DNA of 27,625 nucleotides from UBA2897 sp036733925 (GTDB lineage Bacteria; Bacillota; Negativicutes; Selenomonadales; Selenomonadaceae), in assembly GCA_036733925.1 (NCBI GenBank), contig DAIMZO010000024.1, positions 1 through 27,625 of the forward strand, written 5' to 3'. Each line of letters opens with the position of its first letter. The stretch's first letter is position 1. Positions 22,176 through 27,625 of this stretch are shown in pieces. Position numbers and translations under genes: made by a program. Under the pieces are notes generated by a model. It saw nothing but the letters and a program-made list of their open reading frames with translations, had not been told where the DNA came from and did no database searches.

Positions 22176-22808
22176 ATGAAGGCAGAACAGACGAATGCTG
22201 CGCTGGTGCATGCCGCGAAACGCCGGCTGCGGCGGGAAATGGTTTCCTGGCGCAAGAGCATACCGGCGCGGATCCGCGAGGAATGGAGCCATGCCATTGT
22301 GCAGAAGGCGCTGACCACTGAGGCCTATGCCAAAGCCAATACGATTTTCGCCTATGCCTCCATGTCCGGTGAAGTGGAGTTCGACGCGCTGCTCAAGGCA
22401 ATCCTTGCGGCGCAGAAAAACCTCGTCATCCCTGATCTGACGGCCGCAGATGGCGAGATGCGCGCGGTGCGTCTCCATCATTTCGGGAATCTCGTGATCG
22501 GCCGTTTCGATATCCGCAGCCTGCCGTCGGAGAAGCTGGAGGTCGTCCTGCCAGAGGATATCGATCTCGTGTTCGTGCCCGGGGCGGCTTTCAGTCCCGA
22601 TGGTTCGCGGCTCGGTCTCGGCGGCGGGTACTATGACCGGTTCCTCGCGAAGACCAGCGCGTTGCGCGTCGCCTGCACGTTTGACGGGCAGGTCGTGGAT
22701 GCGGTGCCGATGGAGCCGTTTGACCAGTATGTGGATTTCATCCTGACGGAAAATCATACCATAGATTGCCGGAAAGTTCGGAAAGAGGGCGCTTCGCATG
22801 GAAATTAA
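22176..22808 (+). CDS. 5-formyltetrahydrofolate cyclo-ligase
   Basis: 210 residues. The N-terminus has the basic substrate-binding helices (AAKRRLRREMVSWRKSIP). The C-terminal half has the family signature LVFVPGAAFSPDGSRLGLGG followed by GYYDRFL, with the ATP- and folate-binding glycine loop. It converts 5-formyltetrahydrofolate to 5,10-methenyltetrahydrofolate using ATP, returning the storage folate to one-carbon metabolism. The start at 22176 is preceded by GGAGAGGGG. Its last 11 bases overlap the next gene, suggesting coupled translation. Confidence 0.92.
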   Translation: MKAEQTNAALVHAAKRRLRREMVSWRKSIPARIREEWSHAIVQKALTTEAYAKANTIFAYASMSGEVEFDALLKAILAAQKNLVIPDLTAADGEMRAVRLHHFGNLVIGRFDIRSLPSEKLEVVLPEDIDLVFVPGAAFSPDGSRLGLGGGYYDRFLAKTSALRVACTFDGQVVDAVPMEPFDQYVDFILTENHTIDCRKVRKEGASHGN

Positions 22809-23508
22809 GGTCGGCATTGCAAAAACATCGAAATACGCGATGGAAGTCTGCGGCGACACCTGCGATATCGTGGAGCGCCCGTATGGCGGAATCTCGGCGA
22901 TTGTCGCCGACGGGCAGGGAAACGGCGTCGCCGCACACCATACATCGGGATGGGTCGTCAACAAGGCGGTCTCCCTAATCTCGGATGGGGCGCGCGATGG
23001 CGCCGTGGCCCGCGCGGTGCATGATTATCTCTATGCGATGAAGGATCATAGGGTCTCCTGTACGCTGACCATCCTTTCCGCGGATCTCGACAGCGAGACG
23101 GCCGTGATCAGCCGGAATTCGAACTGTCCGGTGCTCGTGCATACGGAGGAATACGATACCGTCTACGACGAGGATGTCCAGCCAATCGGCGTGCATAAGC
23201 ACATGAAGCCGCTGATGTACGAGATACCGCTTGAGGCCGGCATGATCATCGTGTCGTTCACCGACGGCATCCTGCATGCGGGGCGCAAGCGCAACGGGCA
23301 CGGCGCGGAACTCGAAGAAATACAGAAGATCATCGCGGACAACGGGCCGGAGGACGCGGCTTATATCGCAAAAGCCATCATGGACTACGCGCTGACGCTC
23401 GATCAGGATAAGGCCAGTGACGATATGACCGTCGCCGTGCTCGGCATCACGGACGGTTCCCCGTCCTCACCGCGCATCGAGCAGCTCGAGCTCACGTATC
23501 CATATTGA
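22798..23508 (+). CDS. SpoIIE/PP2C-type serine/threonine phosphatase
   Basis: 236 residues comprising little more than a PP2C-like SpoIIE domain. Metal-binding motifs are visible: IVADGQGNGVAA (about 41-52, D-G-x-G), VSFTDGILHAG (about 151-161) and SDDMTVAVL (about 206-214). No sensor (PAS, GAF) or membrane domain is attached. Such stand-alone phosphatases usually act on STAS-domain anti-anti-sigma factors in partner-switching, but no STAS or anti-sigma kinase gene is in the window, so the target is unknown. The ATG at 22798 overlaps the folate gene by 11 bases. A small P-loop gene follows after 40 bases. Confidence 0.82.
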   Translation: MEIKVGIAKTSKYAMEVCGDTCDIVERPYGGISAIVADGQGNGVAAHHTSGWVVNKAVSLISDGARDGAVARAVHDYLYAMKDHRVSCTLTILSADLDSETAVISRNSNCPVLVHTEEYDTVYDEDVQPIGVHKHMKPLMYEIPLEAGMIIVSFTDGILHAGRKRNGHGAELEEIQKIIADNGPEDAAYIAKAIMDYALTLDQDKASDDMTVAVLGITDGSPSSPRIEQLELTYPY

Positions 23509-23548
23509 ATCTGTATGGAATAGTCTTTGAAAACTGGGAGGTCTTTGT

Positions 23549-23905
23549 ATGCGTATTGCGATTGTCGGCGTCTGCGCGTCGGGAAAGACGACGCTTGTCG
23601 CTGGCCTGCGGAAGGCGGGCTATGACGCCTATAATGTGGCGCAGGAGCATTCCTGCGTGCACGATTTCTGGAACAAGCATCACCCAGATATCCTCGTGAT
23701 GATCGATGCGACATTGCCGACTATCCATAAGCGCCGCGTCGTATACTGGGGACAAGATCGCATCGATACGCAGCACAAGCGACTCGCGGACGCGCGGGCT
23801 CACGCCAACCTCTATATCCAGACCGACGCGTATAGCGCCGATGAGGTGCGTGAGCAGGTCATCGCGTTCATCAAAGAATGGGAAACAAAGCATCAGGCAG
23901 CCTGA
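23549..23905 (+). CDS. Small P-loop NTP-binding protein
   Basis: 118 residues starting MRIAIVGVCASGKTTLVAGL, a clear Walker A motif (GVCASGKT, about 7-14). A hydrophobic strand ILVMIDATLP (about 49-58) could serve as Walker B. The C-terminal half includes RRVVYWGQDR and a helix rich in Ala/Arg (RLADARAHANLY). It resembles a minimal nucleotide-kinase core without a separate lid domain. I do not recognise a specific family or substrate. It lies between the SpoIIE-like phosphatase and secD in the same direction; a ribosome site (GGGAGG) precedes the ATG. Confidence 0.75.
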   Translation: MRIAIVGVCASGKTTLVAGLRKAGYDAYNVAQEHSCVHDFWNKHHPDILVMIDATLPTIHKRRVVYWGQDRIDTQHKRLADARAHANLYIQTDAYSADEVREQVIAFIKEWETKHQAA

Positions 23906-23954
23906 AGGTTTCCTCCTGCGTTCATATAAAAAACATTAGAAAGGGCTGAAACTT

Positions 23955-25208
23955 TTGAGAAAAGATAGTCTCATCAAGCTCATCGTCTGCATTCTGGCTA
24001 TCGTATGCGCGTTCGTCTTCGGCGTCCGGCCCCTTGCGGAATCCATCCGTCAGGGCCTCGACCTGCAGGGCGGCACGCACGTTGTCCTCGAGGCAGAGGA
24101 TACGGACGCCGCGAAGGTGAACGAGGATGCGATGAACCGCGTGAAAACCATCATGGAGAAGCGCGTCAACGCGCTCGGCCTCACCGAGCCGGTCATCCAG
24201 CGCGAGGGCGAGCGCCGCATGATCATCGAGCTGCCGGGCGTCAAAGATCCGGATGCCGCCATCAAGACCATCGGTAAGACGGCAATGCTCGAATTCAAGG
24301 ATGAAGAGGGCAATACGGTGCTTACCGGTACCGACCTCAAGGATGCGCAGGCCGCGACGAACCAGCAGAACGGCCAGAACGTCGTCAACCTCGAGTTCAC
24401 GGATGAAGGCGCGAAGAAATTTGCGGATGTTACGTCCAAGAACGTCGGCCGCACGATCTCCATCCTGCTCGACGGCGAGGTGCTGACGGCGCCGAACGTT
24501 CGCGAGCCGATCCTCGGCGGCAAGGCCGAGATTTCCGGCCAGAAGACCCTCGAGGAGGCACAGAACCTTGCGATTGTCCTGCGTTCTGGTGCTCTGCCGG
24601 TCAAGGTCAACATCATCGAGACGCGCACGGTCGGCCCGACGCTCGGACAGGACTCGAAGGATAAATCCGAGTTCGCGTTCGTCATCGGCATCGGCGCGGT
24701 TCTGCTGTTCATGGTTGCCTTCTACCGCATGTCGGGCTTCATCGCAGACATCGCGCTGATGGCGTACACGATCATGCTGCTCGGCATCCTCTATCTGATG
24801 GATGCGACATTGACTCTGCCTGGCGTGGCCGGCATCATCCTGTCTATAGGTATGGCGGTCGATGCGAACGTCCTGATTTTCGAGCATTTCAAAGAGGAAT
24901 ATCAGATTCAGGGCAAGACGCTGCGCATGGCGATGGACTCCGGCTTCAAGCGCGCGTTCACGACGATTTTCGACTCGAACATCACGACAATCATCGCGGC
25001 AGCCGTCCTGTTCTTCCTCGGGACAGGCACCATCCGCGGCTTCGCTATTACGCTTGGCCTCGGCACGCTTCTGTCGATGCTCACGGCCATCACGGTTTCG
25101 CAGTACCTGCTGAAGCTCATGATCAACTCGAAGCTTTTCGAGAATCCGGCGGCGTACGGTGCGACGGGCTTTATGCTTTGGAAGAAGGAGGACCTGCAGC
25201 ATGAATAA
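23955..25208 (+). CDS. secD: Protein translocase subunit SecD
   Basis: 417 residues. One N-terminal membrane helix (about 5-22), then the conserved GLDLQGGTHVVLEAE, a large extracytoplasmic P1 region including NEDAMNRVKTIMEKRVNALG and ALPVKVNIIETRTVGPTLGQ, and five C-terminal helices from about 236 with the D5-type signature GIILSIGMAVDANVLIFEHF. SecD with SecF uses the proton or sodium gradient to pull exported proteins from SecYEG. The start is TTG at 23955 behind AAAGGG; no ATG fits the conserved N-terminus. It overlaps secF by eight bases. Confidence 0.97.
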   Translation: MRKDSLIKLIVCILAIVCAFVFGVRPLAESIRQGLDLQGGTHVVLEAEDTDAAKVNEDAMNRVKTIMEKRVNALGLTEPVIQREGERRMIIELPGVKDPDAAIKTIGKTAMLEFKDEEGNTVLTGTDLKDAQAATNQQNGQNVVNLEFTDEGAKKFADVTSKNVGRTISILLDGEVLTAPNVREPILGGKAEISGQKTLEEAQNLAIVLRSGALPVKVNIIETRTVGPTLGQDSKDKSEFAFVIGIGAVLLFMVAFYRMSGFIADIALMAYTIMLLGILYLMDATLTLPGVAGIILSIGMAVDANVLIFEHFKEEYQIQGKTLRMAMDSGFKRAFTTIFDSNITTIIAAAVLFFLGTGTIRGFAITLGLGTLLSMLTAITVSQYLLKLMINSKLFENPAAYGATGFMLWKKEDLQHE

Positions 25209-26151
25209 ATTCGATATTGCGGGTCATCGCAAGATCTGGTTCCTGATTTCGCTGTGCGTAATCATCCCGGGCTTTGTCTTGATGATTGCACGCGGCATGA
25301 ATGGGCAGCAGCCGCTGAACTTCGGCATCGATTTCACTGGCGGCACGATCATCGACTTGAAATTCGACGATCCGGTCGGCCTGGCCGATGTCCGCTCAAG
25401 CCTCGACAAATATGGACTCGGGAACAGCACCATCCAGCTCTCCGGTGCGGAATCCGGCGTCACGGAGTCCGAGAACGTCATGATCCGCGCAAGGGACATG
25501 GAGGAGAACGAGCGCAAGGATGTCATGGCAACGCTGAAAACCGACCTCGGCAACTATCAGGTTCTCCGCGAGGAGAAAGTCGGTGCGACGATCGGCGACG
25601 ACCTCATCACGAACGCTCTGCTCGCACTGGTCATTTCCTGGGCATTAATCATCCTTTACGTCGCTTACCGCTTTGAGTGGAAGTTCGGCGTGGCGGCCGT
25701 TCTGGCTTTGGTTCACGATATCTGCGTCGTGATTTCGGTGTTCGCCATGACGGGGCGCGCGGTGGATTCTTCGTTCGTTGCAGCTCTGCTGACGATCGTC
25801 GGTTATTCCATCAACGATACAATCGTCATCTTCGACCGCATCCGCGAGAACATGCGCCTGCATTTCCGCCGCGGCGGCGACCTCAATCAGCTCGTCAACG
25901 TCTCCGTATACCAGACGCTCACGCGTTCGCTCTATACGGTGTTCACGGTTCTGTTCACGACGTTTGCGCTATTCTTCTTCGGCGGCGACACGACGAAGGA
26001 TTTCGCTTTTGCCTTGCTGATCGGCTTCGGCAGCGGCGCGTACTCCTCCATCTTCATCGCGAGCCCGCTTTGGATCATTTTCCGGAATCTCGGGGATAAG
26101 CATCACGCGGCGAAAGTCGCGGCGATGAAGGCCGAGAAGGCGCAGAAGTAA
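25201..26151 (+). CDS. secF: Protein translocase subunit SecF
   Basis: 316 residues. Helix one (about 11-28) is followed by NFGIDFTGGTIIDLKF, the periplasmic domain, REEKVGATIGDDLITNAL, and the C-terminal bundle with ALVHDICVVISVFAMTGR, FVAALLTIVGYSINDTIVIF and DRIRENMR. It forms the SecDF complex with the preceding gene. ATG at 25201 follows AGGAGG by nine bases and overlaps the secD stop. The lysine-rich end is typical. The transcript stops at the shared hairpin at 26182-26225. Confidence 0.97.
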   Translation: MNKFDIAGHRKIWFLISLCVIIPGFVLMIARGMNGQQPLNFGIDFTGGTIIDLKFDDPVGLADVRSSLDKYGLGNSTIQLSGAESGVTESENVMIRARDMEENERKDVMATLKTDLGNYQVLREEKVGATIGDDLITNALLALVISWALIILYVAYRFEWKFGVAAVLALVHDICVVISVFAMTGRAVDSSFVAALLTIVGYSINDTIVIFDRIRENMRLHFRRGGDLNQLVNVSVYQTLTRSLYTVFTVLFTTFALFFFGGDTTKDFAFALLIGFGSGAYSSIFIASPLWIIFRNLGDKHHAAKVAAMKAEKAQK

Positions 26152-26181
26152 GTCCTGCCGGTATCGGCAATTTTATCGCAA

Positions 26182-26225
26182 AAAGGAACCGTTCATTTCT
26201 CATAGGAGAGATGAACGGTTCCTTT
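26182..26225. terminator. Bidirectional terminator between secF and dapL
   Basis: AAAGGAACCGTTCAT (26182-26196) and ATGAACGGTTCCTTT (26211-26225) are a perfect 15-bp inverted repeat with a 14-base loop. A/T tracts lie on both sides, so it can serve both convergent transcripts. Confidence 0.9.
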
Positions 26226-26256
26226 GCGTATGCGCTGGAATACCCGGAATGACGGC

Positions 26257-27489
26257 TTAGAACTTCAGGTCCTGGAAACGCTCGACAGCGCGCTTGGTAT
26301 CCTCGCGGTCGCCGAAGGACGTAAGGCGGAAGTAGCCTTCGCCGCACGGACCGAAGCCAGCGCCCGGCGTGCCGACGATATTGACTTCGTGCAGCAGCTT
26401 GTCGAAGAAGTCCCACGAAGGCATGTCGTTCGGCGTCTTGAGCCAGATATATGGTGCGTTGACACCGCCGTAGGCCGTGAGGCCGGCTGCTTTGAGCCCT
26501 TCGCGAATGATGCGCGCGTTCTCCATGTAGTAGCCGACGAGTTCCTTGACCTGCTTCTGGCCTTCCAGCGTGTAGATGGCCGCGGCACCGCGCTGGACGA
26601 TGTAGGCCGTGCCGTTGAACTTCGTCGTATGGCGGCGCATCCAGAGCTGGTTGTATGGGACACGGGAGCCATCTGCCGCGCGGCCCGTGACGCCTTTCGG
26701 GATGATCGTGTAGCCGCAGCGCGTACCGGTGAAGCCGGCCGTCTTCGAGAACGAGCGGAACTCGATGGCGACATCCTTTGCGCCCGGAATCTCATAGATG
26801 GTCGTCGGGACATCTGGCTCCGAGATATAGGCGGCATAGGCGGCGTCGAACAGGATGACCGTGTCGTTCTCCTTCGCGTAGTTTACCCATTTCGTGAGTT
26901 CTTCGCGCGAAAGCGTCGTGCCGGTCGGGTTGTTCGGGCAGCACAGATAGAGCATGTCGACGCGGTGATCCGGCAGGGACGGCGCGAAGCCGTTCTCCGC
27001 GTTGCACGGCAGATAGGTGACGCCCTCGAAATGGCCATCTTTCTGCAGCTCACCCGTGCGGCCGGCCATGACATTTGTGTCGAGGTAGACCGGATAGACC
27101 GGGTCTGTGATAGCTACCGTATCATGCGGGCCGAAGAGCTCCTGGATATTGCCGGTATCGCTCTTGGAACCATCGCTGACGAAGATCTCGTCGAGACCGA
27201 AGTGGATGCCCTTGGACTCATAATTGTTCTTGAGGATTGCCTCGGTCAGGAAGGGGTAGCCCTGTTCCGGGCCGTAGCCGTGGAACGTTTCCTTATGTGC
27301 CATCTCGTCGACGGCCTTGTGCATCGCCTCGATGCAGACCGCCGGTAGCGGCTGCGTGACGTCGCCGATGCCGAGGCGGATGATGTCGGCCTCCGGATGC
27401 TCTTTCTTGTACGCTTCGACGCGCCGGCCGATTTCTGCGAACAGGTAGCTGCCCGGGAGCTTTCGATAGTTGTCGTTGATTGTTGCCAT
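26257..27489 (-). CDS. dapL: LL-diaminopimelate aminotransferase
   Basis: 410 residues, a fold-type I PLP aminotransferase. It converts tetrahydrodipicolinate directly to LL-diaminopimelate using glutamate, bypassing the acylated intermediates of the lysine/peptidoglycan pathway. Features: LGIGDVTQPLP, HGYGPEQGYPFLTEAI, FVSDGSKSDTGNI, CCPNNPTGT, ILFDAAYAAYI and the PLP lysine in RSFSKTAGFTGTRCGY. The tetrad of HGYGPEQGY, SDGSKSD and FSKTAGFTGTR patterns separates DapL from ordinary aspartate aminotransferases. The start at 27489 lies eight bases after GGAGG; an upstream ATG at 27504 overlaps that site. It is alone on the reverse strand with an unusual palindrome-rich promoter. Confidence 0.96.
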   Translation of the reverse strand: MATINDNYRKLPGSYLFAEIGRRVEAYKKEHPEADIIRLGIGDVTQPLPAVCIEAMHKAVDEMAHKETFHGYGPEQGYPFLTEAILKNNYESKGIHFGLDEIFVSDGSKSDTGNIQELFGPHDTVAITDPVYPVYLDTNVMAGRTGELQKDGHFEGVTYLPCNAENGFAPSLPDHRVDMLYLCCPNNPTGTTLSREELTKWVNYAKENDTVILFDAAYAAYISEPDVPTTIYEIPGAKDVAIEFRSFSKTAGFTGTRCGYTIIPKGVTGRAADGSRVPYNQLWMRRHTTKFNGTAYIVQRGAAAIYTLEGQKQVKELVGYYMENARIIREGLKAAGLTAYGGVNAPYIWLKTPNDMPSWDFFDKLLHEVNIVGTPGAGFGPCGEGYFRLTSFGDREDTKRAVERFQDLKF

Positions 27490-27509
27490 GAAGAATACCT
27501 CCATATCAC

Positions 27510-27530
27510 TTGAGAAAGAATTTTTCTCAA
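27510..27530. repeat. Inverted repeat in the dapL leader
   Basis: TTGAGAAA (27510-27517) and TTTCTCAA (27523-27530) are perfect arms separated by five bases, between the promoter and the ribosome site of dapL. It could be a repressor operator or an RNA hairpin near the translation start. Confidence 0.5.
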
Positions 27531-27574
27531 TATAACATTTTCAACATATTATACCATAGTATTATGTTATATTG
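27528..27574 (-). promoter_or_regulatory. dapL promoter bracketed by an 11-bp inverted repeat
   Basis: On the reverse strand a perfect TATAAT (27553-27548) is preceded by CTGTCA (27578-27573) at 19-base spacing, a weak -35. The -10 is enclosed by CAATATAACAT (27528-27538) and ATGTTATATTG (27564-27574), perfect 11-bp inverted arms 25 bases apart. The AT-rich composition contrasts sharply with the flanking genes. On the forward strand TTGACA at 27572-27577 could belong to a divergent promoter. The last 50 or so bases of the window show no gene. Confidence 0.6.
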
Positions 27575-27625
27575 ACAGACCTTTCGCAAAAATATTTTGG
27601 ATCCAAACAGAAAATAACCGCTTGT

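Noticed and set aside
26224..27348. Long forward open frame opposite dapL
   Set aside because: Begins at the secF/dapL terminator and is antisense to a complete aminotransferase; treated as a shadow.

Overview
This window reads like a chromosomal segment of a GC-rich member of the Negativicutes (Selenomonas/Mitsuokella-type Firmicutes with a Gram-negative envelope). The lineage call is an inference from family-level features: dapL for diaminopimelate synthesis, an L,D-transpeptidase carrying a copper-amine-oxidase-like repeat, a Firmicutes-type Y-family polymerase with a YolD partner, and fused ribBA behind an FMN riboswitch. Strong AGGAGG-type ribosome sites and sigma-A-like promoters occur throughout. 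TTG is used as start codon for polA, ribD, tgt and secD.

Layout. 1-53 is the right end of an IS200/IS605-type element, placed just upstream of rhaM (L-rhamnose mutarotase). 600-1484 is a ROK sugar kinase with its own promoter and terminator. 1600-6813 is one forward operon: L,D-transpeptidase, polA, coaE and a lytic transglycosylase. It meets a reverse-strand operon (9933 down to 6830) encoding an XRE repressor, an ImmA/IrrE-type metallopeptidase, a 65-residue membrane protein, a Y-family DNA polymerase and a short YolD-like protein. This is the most interesting block: it has the parts list of a protease-triggered, LexA-independent DNA-damage response.

10047-11637 holds a class I-alpha-like DAHP synthase and a free-standing tandem ACT protein. 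11753-12052 is a secreted-protein remnant with an amber codon at its signal-peptide cleavage site. 12108-15980 is the riboflavin operon: promoter, FMN riboswitch, intrinsic terminator, ribD, ribE, ribBA, ribH. A YfcE-type phosphodiesterase and Hsp33 follow in the same direction. ilvA (17573-18841) has its own promoter and terminator. A hemerythrin-like gene remnant (18972-19250) then runs tail-to-tail into an orphan GspE/ComGA-type ATPase on the reverse strand.

20564-26225 is a forward cluster: tgt, yajC, 5-formyltetrahydrofolate cyclo-ligase, a SpoIIE/PP2C-type phosphatase, a small P-loop protein, secD and secF. It ends at a terminator shared with convergent dapL, whose promoter is bracketed by an 11-bp inverted repeat.

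Most of the window is core metabolism and housekeeping (DNA replication, CoA, peptidoglycan, aromatic amino acids, riboflavin, isoleucine, tRNA queuosine, Sec export, lysine/DAP). Accessory or decaying material is confined to the left edge, the XRE-ImmA-polymerase cassette, and the two remnants near 11.8 and 19.0 kb. No tRNA, rRNA or CRISPR array was recognised.
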